From Lactifluus volemus (taxonomy: Eukaryota; Basidiomycota; Agaricomycetes; Russulales; Russulaceae), in contig WTXI01000071.1 of NCBI GenBank assembly GCA_022376515.1, forward strand, positions 1-64,000: DNA of 64,000 nucleotides. Direction: 5' to 3'. Shown in pieces: positions 43,401 through 53,961 of the stretch. How positions within the stretch are numbered: position 1 is the stretch's first letter; each line of letters starts with the position of its first letter. Made by a program: the position numbers and the translations under genes. The notes under the pieces were generated by a model. The model was not told the DNA's origin, did no database searches, and saw only the letters and a program-made list of their open reading frames with translations.

Positions 43401-44183
43401 ATGCTACGTCTACTTTCGAACCCCATATTTCTACGCAGCTCCCGGATCATTCTCTTCCAGGATTGCCAACACGCACCTCCCACCTTTTCTGCCTCGAGAC
43501 GCCGGTTCGCATCAAACACCAAAGACGCACCTCTGGTGAACAACAATATTCCATATACACACGTCCGCATTGTCGACCCCGAAACACGCAAACCTTTGCC
43601 TCCAAAGCTTCTTACAGAAATCATCGACAATCTTCCAACAGAAATTCAATCCAAACAGGGAGGTGTCCTGCCCAAAGTCTTCGTCTCGCAATATGTCCAA
43701 CTGGTCGCACCGCCTTCACAAGCTACAGGCGGTTACGCACTCGTGAAGCTTATTGACCGCAAAGAGGAAGCTGCCCGCGAGAGGGCACAGCGTTTAAAGG
43801 CTCGGGAAAGCCGGAAGGCGAATGAGGCAAAGGAGATACAATTTGCGTGGGGCATTGGCCCGGCAGATATCCAACACAAGCTTCGTAAAGCCCGCCAAGA
43901 GCTCTCGCGCGGGGTTCGGGTTCAACTTCTCTTCGCCCGCAAGGCTACTGGAGGCGCTCAACGTGATATCGGGACCAAGACGAAACAGAACACACTCGTC
44001 ACGCAAGTGTTGGAAGCACTGGGAGATGTGGCGAGGGAGTGGCGAATGCGGGATGAACGGAGAGACACGGTCGTCGTATATCTGCAAGATCCCCAACGAC
44101 CTATCCCCCATAAATCGATGCTCGCTAGGCATGCTCAAATGCAAACCACTTCACCCGATCCTCCTCAACCTGAAGAACAATAG
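43401..44183 (+). CDS. Mitochondrial translation initiation factor IF-3
   Basis: A single exon of 260 residues. The first 40 or so are rich in Arg, Ser and hydrophobic residues with no acidic cluster, as expected of a mitochondrial presequence. The N-terminal IF-3 domain follows (LVNNNIPYTHVRIVDPET), then a helical linker rich in Lys, Glu and Arg, then the C-terminal domain (KEIQFAWGIGPADIQHKL, GVRVQLLFARK). IF-3 binds the small mitochondrial ribosomal subunit and helps select the initiator tRNA. The gene ends 52 bases before the stop of the convergent PPR gene, so the transcripts probably overlap at their 3' ends. Confidence 0.85.
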   Translation: MLRLLSNPIFLRSSRIILFQDCQHAPPTFSASRRRFASNTKDAPLVNNNIPYTHVRIVDPETRKPLPPKLLTEIIDNLPTEIQSKQGGVLPKVFVSQYVQLVAPPSQATGGYALVKLIDRKEEAARERAQRLKARESRKANEAKEIQFAWGIGPADIQHKLRKARQELSRGVRVQLLFARKATGGAQRDIGTKTKQNTLVTQVLEALGDVAREWRMRDERRDTVVVYLQDPQRPIPHKSMLARHAQMQTTSPDPPQPEEQ

Positions 44184-44235
44184 CATATGAAACACAGGCC
44201 AATATACATTAGTTGCTATAATGTTACAACCCGTT

Positions 44236-47010
44236 TTACTCCTGTACTGGTTCCTGGGAAATATACGCGGATTCCTCGTGTGCCAAGCGCCGCCACCGAC
44301 GGTGCGCAGGTAACCCCTTCCTTTTGGCAGTCGGGATTCGATGAGCGGCGAACCTTGAGCCCGTCCACCACCCAAACGAGTATGGACGTGACTTAAGATC
44401 CACCTTTCCTTTCATTGGCAGTTGCTCATCCCGCCCCACAAGCCGCAGCCTGAACCCAACGGGAAGTGCGTAGCCTGCATCCGTCATGCTCTTTGTAACC
44501 TCCTCGAGCTCTGGCATCCATCCATGGGGCTTGTGGCCTGTACGCGTAAAATCCTGGTGTGCTTTTTCCAGCATACGATGCCATCGCCAAGGCGTCTCAT
44601 GGCGCACACTCCGTTGTGCCATCCCTGGCCAGCGACTAACGAGGCTCAGCGCTGCATTGTAGAACCTCGCATCTGCTCTCGGCGGTGAAGGTACGATCTT
44701 CCACTTTTGGCCCTCGCTGCGTGCCCGTGCGGCGGCTTCACGCACCTTGTTAGGTGCAAGCGACAAGGCACGGAAGATTTGCATCCCCTTTTGTAAGCCT
44801 GACATTGCACGCCTTGGATGCCTTGAACGTTGTGATAACCCGACCCATTCTGTACCCATTACTTTGCGGCAACCAGCATCCCCATCGAAGAGCCAACCTC
44901 TTGTTGCAGACGCGTACATTTGAAGCATCGCCGTGTACGAGTGTACGCTCAAGCACCATGGTGTTGTGCTGTCACACTGTAGGCTCTTCTCTTCGGCGGC
45001 ACACGCGAGCGTCCAAACGCGTTCTGCGAGCCCATACAGACCGGCCTTGCGGAGCGCGTTTAATGCAACAGCGTAGAAATGGGGACCAAGTGCCACAGCA
45101 CGTGCGACGCTTGTATGCCATCTAGAAACGAGTTCTTCGTGGGTCAAGCTTTTTGAGGGTGTTGCTAGTCCTGGAATAAGGCGGATAATCAAGATAGCAA
45201 CAGCATCCGGGCGGCCGGTCGCAACAAGATGCGCCATGTAGGTGGTAAGTAGCGTGTTGTCGGGCTCGAGAAGATCTTTCGGCTCTGGGATGATGAGTTC
45301 AGACTTGAAAACATCTTCAAGCAGATGGTGAAAGTGAAGACTATGAAGTCGTTTTTTGTTAAGTCGCGAGTCGGGTTCGCTTGTCTTGTTGTTTTGTGAA
45401 CGTCCTTGAAACGTAGCAGGTGGGAAAGCGGGTGGGAAATAGGGTATCGAGACATCGACTTGATTGCTGGGTATTCGCTGTCGGATAATCTGCAGTATAC
45501 TCTCCGCAATGTCGTTACGGCGCATGAGTGTGGAGCCTCGTAGTAAAATATTGTAAGTTGTCATGTTTGGAGCGAGTGGTGGCTTGCGACAATTCGTCAT
45601 ATGATGGAGAACACGGTCTGTGAGCATTAAAGAGTGTCGAAAGCGCATCGCATAGTTCAACAGCGCATTGTAGGACTGGAGTGTCAACGCAGGGAGCTGG
45701 CTAGGATTGTGAACGGGGGAATGTCGGTCTGGGACAGGGCGGAGAAGATTAAAGAGTACCCCGTGGAAGTAGTCATAAGCGTTACAGGACCGCTGCTCGC
45801 CGGATGGGAGAGTAATCCACACATCATGGTCGCATTGTGGATACGAATATAGAACTCTTATGAGCATTGCGAGGTCCACGTATGGGATCGTACGAGCGTC
45901 GAGCGCGCCGGCAAGATTGGCTAAGGCTTGTGATGCTTCATGGAATAATGGATCGTCCACACGAGCACAGTGTTTCTTCAAAAAGTCGGTGACATTGTGG
46001 AATAAGAAATACGATTTACGGCAGGGCAAAAGATTGAAACCGCGAGACGGCGCCTCTGGGATCTTCGACTGAACGTAGGCCAATGTGTCTGGTGCGCCCA
46101 TACTCTCAGCCTCAGCTGCGACGTGACGACATGCACGCCGTAGTTGGTAATCTTTTAGAAGAAGAGCGAGGAGGAGAGATGCAACTAATATCTCTCCTTG
46201 TATGAGGCAAGCGCGAAGAACACTTTCATACATGCCAGTCGTACGCTGCCAACGATGTTCGCGCGCTTTACTGAGCAGCCGCACAGCGAATCGAGTAAGC
46301 GGGTCGGCGGGCATTACGTTCTGAAGTTCTAAAACTTCTGGGCCAAGTGGTCGCGGAACAAGACTCCGCAGACGATCGTAGATCGGCCGAGGCGAACCTG
46401 GAATTGCAGAGGGATGTAACTGACGTAAAAGGATGTTGAACGACAGTGGATGAAGTTCTTCGCCATAACTCATCATTTGTTCAGTGAGCATCGCGGCTGC
46501 CTTGGTCTCTCCCGCTCTCAACAGACAGTGGAGGAGGCTATGTCCGGCTAACCTGGTGGATACTGGCTGGCCAAAATCAATGGGCACGAACGACGTTATG
46601 GGGCTGCGGAATGGCGGAAGGGGAGCGGATTGGGAGTCGGATTTATGATATTGGCGCGCCGACCAATGCAAGGAGTGCCACAAATGAAAACCGTCCCAGA
46701 TGGCTCCGCGAGTAACAGATATGCGAACAGCGGCGGCACTGGCACGGGAAACTTCAGCAGGTGTAAGGTGTCCTGAAATAAAGGTTGATGAATTTGTGGA
46801 TGATTTGAAAAGCGGCATGGCGACAGATGGGTCACAGCGAAATTGCGAGTTTGTAAGAGTGGGTAGTGTCGACATGGAAGAATAGAAATGACGTGAGCCT
46901 ATGTACCAAAGACTTGAGGCGCGGTTGTTCAGTATAAGGGTTTCAGTTCGCCCGAACGAGGTGAGTCGTGGGATGATGAGATTGCATAGCATCCGCCTGG
47001 CATACCACAA
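44236..47010 (-). CDS. PPR-like, probably mitochondrial, protein
   Basis: One uninterrupted frame of 924 codons without introns, unlike its neighbours. The N-terminus (MWYARRMLCNLIIPRLTSF) is basic and hydrophobic, fitting a mitochondrial targeting sequence. Helical-pair repeats of about 35 residues can be picked out: TTYNILLRGSTLMRRNDIAE, HSYTAMLQMYASATRGW, HFYAVALNALRKAGLYGLAE and SFNILLRQLHPSAI. PPR proteins bind organellar RNA and act in its processing, stability or translation. The specific target cannot be read from sequence. Divergent from CBP80, 203 bases away. Confidence 0.7.
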   Translation of the reverse strand: MWYARRMLCNLIIPRLTSFGRTETLILNNRASSLWYIGSRHFYSSMSTLPTLTNSQFRCDPSVAMPLFKSSTNSSTFISGHLTPAEVSRASAAAVRISVTRGAIWDGFHLWHSLHWSARQYHKSDSQSAPLPPFRSPITSFVPIDFGQPVSTRLAGHSLLHCLLRAGETKAAAMLTEQMMSYGEELHPLSFNILLRQLHPSAIPGSPRPIYDRLRSLVPRPLGPEVLELQNVMPADPLTRFAVRLLSKAREHRWQRTTGMYESVLRACLIQGEILVASLLLALLLKDYQLRRACRHVAAEAESMGAPDTLAYVQSKIPEAPSRGFNLLPCRKSYFLFHNVTDFLKKHCARVDDPLFHEASQALANLAGALDARTIPYVDLAMLIRVLYSYPQCDHDVWITLPSGEQRSCNAYDYFHGVLFNLLRPVPDRHSPVHNPSQLPALTLQSYNALLNYAMRFRHSLMLTDRVLHHMTNCRKPPLAPNMTTYNILLRGSTLMRRNDIAESILQIIRQRIPSNQVDVSIPYFPPAFPPATFQGRSQNNKTSEPDSRLNKKRLHSLHFHHLLEDVFKSELIIPEPKDLLEPDNTLLTTYMAHLVATGRPDAVAILIIRLIPGLATPSKSLTHEELVSRWHTSVARAVALGPHFYAVALNALRKAGLYGLAERVWTLACAAEEKSLQCDSTTPWCLSVHSYTAMLQMYASATRGWLFDGDAGCRKVMGTEWVGLSQRSRHPRRAMSGLQKGMQIFRALSLAPNKVREAAARARSEGQKWKIVPSPPRADARFYNAALSLVSRWPGMAQRSVRHETPWRWHRMLEKAHQDFTRTGHKPHGWMPELEEVTKSMTDAGYALPVGFRLRLVGRDEQLPMKGKVDLKSRPYSFGWWTGSRFAAHRIPTAKRKGLPAHRRWRRLAHEESAYISQEPVQE

Positions 47011-47137
47011 TATTTAAAACATTATCTGTATCATCAAACGAGGTCACATACCCAAGACTCGCGTCAGTTGCAAGTGCCAAACTGTCTCTGAACCCGGAAC
47101 ATTCCGGTCATTTGGGCCATAACGAAGCGGGTACTGG

Positions 47138-47143
47138 CACGTG
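47138..47143. promoter_or_regulatory. CACGTG box in the PPR/CBP80 divergent promoter
   Basis: Found as GGCACGTGATGTGG, 71 bases before the CBP80 ATG (47214). Same core as at 43352 and 50589. Confidence 0.45.
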
Positions 47144-47213
47144 ATGTGGCGATTTTGACTTGTTGGACCGTCTGAAAACGAACGTACTAAGTTACTTTTT
47201 TTTATTAACTATC

Positions 47214-50200
47214 ATGAGCTACGAAAGGCACGGAGGTGGTTACGGTGGAGGTGGGCGTAGACGTCGACGAGGTGAGATAAATGCGTGTTTGGTCCATGGT
47301 CAGCAATATTGAACAGCGACCAGACGACTACGACCATTATGACCATAGGCGAGATGTTCAAGAGTCACCAGACCAGAAGCTCAAGGCGGCCATCATCAAG
47401 TTTGGCGAAGTGGTTGGTTCTCCTAAACTTCAGACATACTCGTTCTCATACACAGTTATACACCAGGATGCAGAGCAGGAGCTCCCCCAACTCGCCATCA
47501 AACTAGCATCCCAGGAGCACACCTCTATCCCCGCCATTGCTGAGGGCTTCCGCTTAGGGTATGTCTGCCCTTCTCTCTGAAACTTACGCTCTACTTACGT
47601 TCTGTACCAGCATCACAGAACAACCTTACAAAATTCCGTTTTATGCGGCCCTTCTCTTCTACTTGTCTATACCCGCGAGTGAAGACCCCGCTGCCGGGAG
47701 AGAGAATGGTTCTGCGAGCGCTGAGAAGCCCTCTATTGGAAGACTCATACTGGATGATTTCTGGAAAGGTTTTCAAGCCTATCTGGATAAACTGGCTTGG
47801 CGAGAAACCCGCCTTTGTGTACGTGTCAAAGCCAGTATTCTTCCAAATTACCTCGCAAACGGGTTTCGACGAATAGATCCACTTCTTCGCGCATCTGACA
47901 GTTACGAATCTGATCTCACCTCAATCTATGCTCGGGCTTCTACAGTCATTCACTGCAGTCCTCGATGAATTTGGTGTCTCCAATGGACGAGCAAAGCGAG
48001 CGGCGCGATGTGCGGCGGAAGGGTTAATGAGAGTATGCATTTTTTATCTCATGTATTATTTTGTTCAGACTGATCTGATAGCATGCAAGGCTGGCCAGGT
48101 TCTAAAATTATATTCTGCGGCTGCTGTCAATGAGATGATTGCCAGCGTCCAAGCCTATAATGATTCCGTGAAGACAGCCAAGTGGCTTGTCCACCCGCTC
48201 GCCCATCTACATTCTCCCGAAATCCCTGCAGAGCACGCCGATGAGGTATGCAGGACTTCTGGGCTACATCTGGGGTCTTTTTAACATGCAGATGTAGATT
48301 CTTGATTGCGCAGTCTCCGCCCTCAAAACCCTTGATCTCTCCGACTTCATCGATGTTCCGAGAATCTTCCCACAGCCATATGAAGCCATGAGCACATCGA
48401 CAGTTGTCCCATTCGACCTTCCTTCCGTTCTCGTTCCACCAGAAGTCATCGAACTTGAAGTTTTATCCACCGAGTCTAGTGAAGACGCGCCAATTAAGAG
48501 AGAAGAATGGCCCGAGTATATGCTCCGTCTATTCGATAATGATGTATTGAAATTTCAGATTTTTCCCGTCGTCGATTTACATATTTTCGCCCATCTAGGT
48601 GACAGCAGATCCCAAGACACCCGCAGGATACGCAGTTCGCGCTGACTTGATCGATATCGTCGAAATCTTTGAAGTCAACCGCAAGGAATGCGCACGGTTT
48701 CTTATCGAATACCCCAAATGGACCGTACCGGGTACTTTCAACCTCGTCCTGGTGACCCAGCTGAGGGGGCTGATCGCATCCCATTACCGGGGCGCGACTG
48801 GCAACTTGAGTCCACCCTCACTGAGGTATCCTCTTTTCTCTCGCCCGTCTACATTTCGTTCTGCTGATCGGAATTTAGACAATCCTTGGTGCGCAGTTCC
48901 TCCTGCCTGAAAGCCCCACCAAGCCCATCTATTACGCGGCTTTGATTACCGAACTTTGCAAGTTGTCGCCGCAAACCGTTGGTCCCGCAGTGGGAAAGTC
49001 TATTCGCAAGCTTTACGCCTACTGTGCAAATGGCCTGGACGTAGACGTACTTCGTCGTTTTGCGGAATGGTTCTCCGTCCACATGAGCAATTTTGGATTT
49101 CAATGGGTATGGAAAGAATGGTTCGTCCCACTCCTTTACCCTTCTTTGTAGAGTTTCATGCTTCGGACAGGGTTCCAGATCTGGCATTACCGGTGCAGCA
49201 CCCAAAGCGCGTTTTTGTGCATCGTGCACTGGAGCTGGAAATTCGACTGTCATACTATGATCGCGTATTGAAGACGCTCCCACAGCCATTCCAAGAGCCA
49301 TCAGCTGGTGCCATGCCCGATCAGGCCCCTGGGCCCACTTACGAGTATGAGGATCATAGTATGTTGCACTATATTTTTTAGTCCTCTCAGCGTCGACCTC
49401 ACCTGCTGGATGTTATTCAGCGATGCCATATTATGATGCTGCACAGAACGTACTCAACCAACTACGCAGTCGCACAAAGCCTGAGGACGTTCTTGCGCAC
49501 CTCGAAACTATCAAGAACAGTTTAGCTGAGACAGCCGACCTCAATGAGGATCCAGATACTCTTATCCGGTCCATCGCGATTCAATCACTGCTCCATATCG
49601 GCTCGCGCTCCTTCTCGCATTTCCTTAACGCCGTCGAACGCTACTTGATTGTTTTACGCTCTCTCACTGGGTCACCAGAGGCTAAGGAACACGTCCTCGA
49701 GCTAGTTGCGAACTTCTGGAAACGGTCTCATCAAATGGTCGGCGTTGTTTTTGATAAGTTAATGCAGTACCAGATTGTAGAACCCGCGGACGTTGTATCA
49801 TGGGTTTTCGCGCATCGTGCTGGGGGGCTCGACTGGGATCTGTTGCGCAGCGCAATCGACAAAGCAAATGGACGTGTCGTAGTGGCAAGGCGGCGAGTCG
49901 TTACGCTTCGGAAGGAGGACGATGATACTCAAGCACGGGAGAAAGCCAATGCTAACGGCGGGGTCACGGACGCAGCAACAATGGAAGTCGACGCCGAAAC
50001 GATGCATGGTACATATACGGAACGCTTCTTTGAGTACTTGAAGTGTTGATGGCGAGCTCCCAGATCCGCAAGTAATACAAGCAGAGGACTCACCACAATT
50101 GGTGTCAGCACTGAAGGCCTACGCGGCGGTGACTCGCGAGCAGAAATCGACATTGGCCCGGGTGCTCGAATGCTTCGTTCATGTGCTCCACTCGTCAGGC

Positions 50201-50495
50201 ACAGCGCGACGTGTTATCGTAACAGACGCGTGGGAAGGGCATGCAGGTTGGGGAGACGAAGAATGGGTAACGTGGCGAACCTGGATGTGGTACAAACACT
50301 TCTGTAGAGTGGTAAGCGACGTTTCGAATTTCGGTGACGATTGGCTTATGAAATTCCCTTTCACAGTACTCACCATACCTACGGAGTTTTGTGACGACCC
50401 TTACTGCCGTCTCGTTTGGTTCACTGGAGACTTCCACCGACGATGCTGCAGTTCTGTTGATAAAAATATGGCGCATGGCCACTGGCCAGGAATGA
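47214..50495 (+). CDS. CBC1: Nuclear cap-binding protein subunit 1 (CBP80)
   Basis: The large subunit of the nuclear cap-binding complex, which with CBP20 binds the m7G cap and links transcripts to splicing and export. It begins MSYERHGGGYGGGGRRRRR, then after an intron (47272-47323) an acidic DDYDHYDHRRD. The N-terminal MIF4G-like region follows: IKFGEVVGSPKLQTYSFSY, PYKIPFYAALLFYLS and FWKGFQAYLDKLAWRETRL. Later regions include EIFEVNRKECARFLIEYPKW, PGRDWQLEST, YYAALITELCKLSP, HMSNFGFQWVWKEW and a C-terminal YSPYLRSFVTTLT. About ten short introns are inferred. Near 48,735-48,742 the frame that fits upstream (EYPKWTVPG) and the frame that fits downstream (QPRPGDPAEG...PGRDWQLE) differ by one base with no intron site to explain it. 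Confidence 0.88.
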
Positions 50496-50588
50496 ATCAT
50501 TTCCCTCATGTTTTAGCGCAGTACAGTATTTGGTTTGGTGACTAACTTAATTTGGTGTTTTTGAAATTATTGTATCGATCGCGACGGA

Positions 50589-50594
50589 CACGTG
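50589..50594. promoter_or_regulatory. CACGTG box upstream of CDC14
   Basis: Seen as GACACGTGATGATG, about 110 bases before the likely CDC14 start at 50700. Confidence 0.4.
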
Positions 50595-50699
50595 ATGATG
50601 AGTAGGCGTTGTTTACGGTTGTTTATTATCTACGCCGAGACAACGTGTTTTTGGACTGTACAGAGTCTCCTCTCTGCTCTGCTCTCCTCATCCCTTGTC

Positions 50700-53108
50700 A
50701 TGGCTCCAATGTGTGAACCCCTCTGTCGTTTTGATGAAAGGTCTGTCTAGAGATGTTCATATCACAAAACACCCCTCGAACTCATCCACCTGCCTTCAAG
50801 ACTCTACTTTACAACCTTCCCTCATCCGCCACCTAAACAGGAGACCCTCAATGATCCCGGATTTCAGCTAGAGCAAATCGATGTCCGCGGGATACGCACT
50901 CCACCCTCCGATTCTTCAGAACCGATGAAGCACTATTACTTCACCATAGACGATCAACTCATGTACATGTCCTTCTTTCAAGATTGGGGCCCTCTCAATG
51001 TTGCTATGGTTTATAAAGCATGCATATATATTCACTCACTACTTATTGTAAGTCTCATCTCTATTCTACGACGTGAGAACACCCCATATCCTACGGTCCA
51101 CGTACAAGGCCGCGAGACATCGAGCAGACAATAATATCACACCCCCCCCCCGTCACAACCTCTAGTTGTCTGCTAGGATGTCCAGAGAGCTGTAGTAGAC
51201 CGCTAACACTGCACTTCCCCCTCTTGGTTCACCTCCACATCGCGCCGGACTACCGGTCTCTCCCCTTGGTCCAAGTTTATAGTTGCTCATGCCCAGTTCC
51301 AGGATGAGGACCTTTCTTCCCACCGCCTGATTCTTTATACATCCGATGACCCTCAGCGGAAAGCTAATGCCGCCCTCCTCGTTTCTCTCTTCTCAGTACG
51401 TCTCAATTCATCCTTTTACTTTTCCCTCCCTCACCCTTTCCAGCTAATTGTGCAACAACGGGCCCCATGGGAGGCCTTTCAGCCCATCGCCGAGCTCGAA
51501 TTCATGCCTTTCCGCGACGCCGGTCGCGGACGGTCTGACTTCAATCTGAGCATCCAGGATTGTCTTTGGGGAATGTATAAAGCGATGCAGAACGGTCTTT
51601 GTGACCTCAATGAGTTCGACGTCAATGAGTACGAGTTCTACGAAAAAGTGGAGAACGGCGACTGGAATTGGATCTCACCCCACTTTATTGCCCTTGCATC
51701 GCCGATGGACCCTACATGGATCAAGAACCAGAAGGATGCGAAAGGCCAAGCATCGTCTACGGGAGCCCTCACTTCACCCTCAAAAGGCGTCAAACAACGC
51801 GACCTCGCGCTACAACGCAAGCTGCCAACACCGTTTCAGAATTGCCTTGAATATTTTGAACAGCACAACATCAAGATCGTCATCCGACTGAATAACCCGC
51901 TGTATGACCGCCAGACATTCCTCGAGCGAGGGATGAACCACATGGAATTATATTTCGATGACGGCACCAATCCATCAGATGAAATCGTTCGGCGGTTTAT
52001 TGATGTCTCTGACGAGATCATTCAGGCCGGTGGTGTGGTGGCTGTTCACGTGCGTTCTACGCCTTCTAGATATTATCGTACTAATTGCGTGAGCGAGTAG
52101 TGTAAAGCCGGATTGGGGCGGACTGGCACCCTAATTGGTGCATATCTCATCTGGAAATACGGATTCACTGCAAGCGAGGCGATAGCCTTTATGCGTATCG
52201 TGCGCCCCGGATGCGTAGTTGGCCCTCAGCAACAATACATGTATGTGAAGCAGCTCGAGTGGGTGAAGTGGGCAGCTGCGGACGAAATGCGGCGAACGCA
52301 AGCGGCGGCAACACTCGCGGCAACTGCGATCGTCGCTCCAGTCACACCTCCAGCCGAAACTGACACAGAGAACGTACCCATGGACACGACTCCCATAGTC
52401 AATGGATTGACCTCTGTCCCACCTGTCACCCCGAGCAAGCACGTTGCTGCGGCTTCTGCTCGTGCCCGCGCAGCTGCCCCTCCAGGACAGCCACGCAAGA
52501 CGCCGAACGCGAAGCGAGTGGCCACCGACTCATCCGATGACGATATGGATGACGAGAGCGAGGATATTCTGCCCGCTCTCGGTGCGGCGCATCCGATTAG
52601 GCGCTACAAAGCCCGCGCGCTTCCCAAGACGGGTATTGCCAAGCTGACTGCCTCTGAACAACGCCCTACTCGGGTAACGCGCTCCGCAGCGGCAGCAGCA
52701 TGTAAGCCTGGCAAGGTACTTAGTACAGCTGCGAACAAAGCAAACGTAACTGCCCCACCGAACAAGATTCCGAGGCTTGCGAATGCTACGTCTGCACGCG
52801 TTCCACAGAAACTTCCCGCACCCGCACCTGCACCCGCACCCCGCCGCACAGCCCGTCCAGCTTCACCTTCCCCATCAAGGCTCCCAACTCTTGTTCCGAA
52901 ACGCCCAGGACATGGGCATCATGCGTCTGTCAGCAATCTCGGTGATGTATCCCTCAAAGTCCCCGTGTCGCGGAGCAACGCCAACGAGTGGATGAGGAAT
53001 GGCGCGAGCGCGGTCGTCAAACCCGGGAATAGCAAGGGCGAACGACCTGGCCTCCGAAGCGTGAGACGTCGACGCAGCAGCTTTAGCGCGGCAGATGTTG
53101 TCGCATGA
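50700..53108 (+). CDS. CDC14: Dual-specificity protein phosphatase Cdc14
   Basis: It removes phosphate from CDK sites and drives mitotic exit; in fungi it cycles between nucleolus, nucleus and spindle pole. The N-terminal domain reads [34 protein letters not shown] and [11 protein letters not shown], then after an intron [20 protein letters not shown]. The next exons give [20 protein letters not shown] and [18 protein letters not shown], then LGPQ-like segments leading to GGVVAVH. An intron splits the active-site loop exactly between His and Cys; the next exon (52101) starts [16 protein letters not shown], completing HC-x5-[19 protein letters not shown] follows. The C-terminal tail of about 270 residues is Ala/Pro/Ser/Arg-rich and likely disordered. 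The first exon is unclear: ATG 50700 reaches a stop unless spliced, and the first in-frame ATG of the conserved frame is 50925. Confidence 0.88.
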
Positions 53109-53486
53109 CACTGGCTTGACCGCTCGCGGCATGAGCTCGATGCTGCTGTTCATCTCTTTTTGTTAGGATCTCTCATCCCACATGGTTTGCAGCATTGTCA
53201 CTCGCATGGACTTCCATCAACCCGCCTCACTTCCTCCTCATAAGCCACATTTTTGCATCTCAATCATGTTTCCATTTCATTCGGTTCTATAATTTGTTTG
53301 TCACATTTAGCCCTGACGACCTCTTGATTGGACGTACGATATCAATTCGTACTGGCGTGGCATCTGCGATCCCCGCCTGCGTGTGATACCTACTTATATA
53401 TCTACACGCTGCAACGCTATACACCGATGTATAACTACCCAACTAACCTATACCTCATCCAATACTATTTTTGTCCTCTACGGATC

Positions 53487-53625
53487 TGCCTCACTGTCTG
53501 AGTACTCTTGCACCCACCGCTTGAGATCATCTGGGTCGACACCAGGTGTGATACCGTTTCCAAGATTCACGATCTTGGATCCCAGACTCGGCAGTTTGCT
53601 CCCCCTTTGGCATACACGCCACCCT
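53487..53625 (-). pseudogene. Duplicated 3' fragment of the UROD gene
   Basis: The minus strand encodes IVNLGNGITPGVDPDDLKRW followed by VQEYSDSE, matching the UROD C-terminus IANLGHGITPGVDPDDLKWF and the residues after it. It lies about 340 bases beyond the UROD stop, in the same orientation. It has no upstream UROD sequence and no start. It is either a partial tandem duplication or the remains of an older 3' end. Confidence 0.7.
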
Positions 53626-53961
53626 CTACAGTCCTATTAGCACGAAGGGGCTAGTGAAAGAATAGGAGGGATCCGAGTCGGGCAACATCCGAGGACAGCA
53701 GGCATACGTTCAACTCGAGCGATAGAGGACCTTTTTTTGTATATACAGCAGCTAATACACGTAAAAGAAAAGTGAGACATCGAAATACTGTAGCTACAGT
53801 TGAAAAATGTGCTCGAAATCTCTAATACATCTAGATGTGCTGTAGCTTAGCCCAGAACATTGTAAAGAACTTTTATGCAAAACATTATGGTGCACCCCCG
53901 CGTGTGATCATGATGCCGACTACGTTCAAGTTACACACTGATGTCATCCTATACTTCCTCT

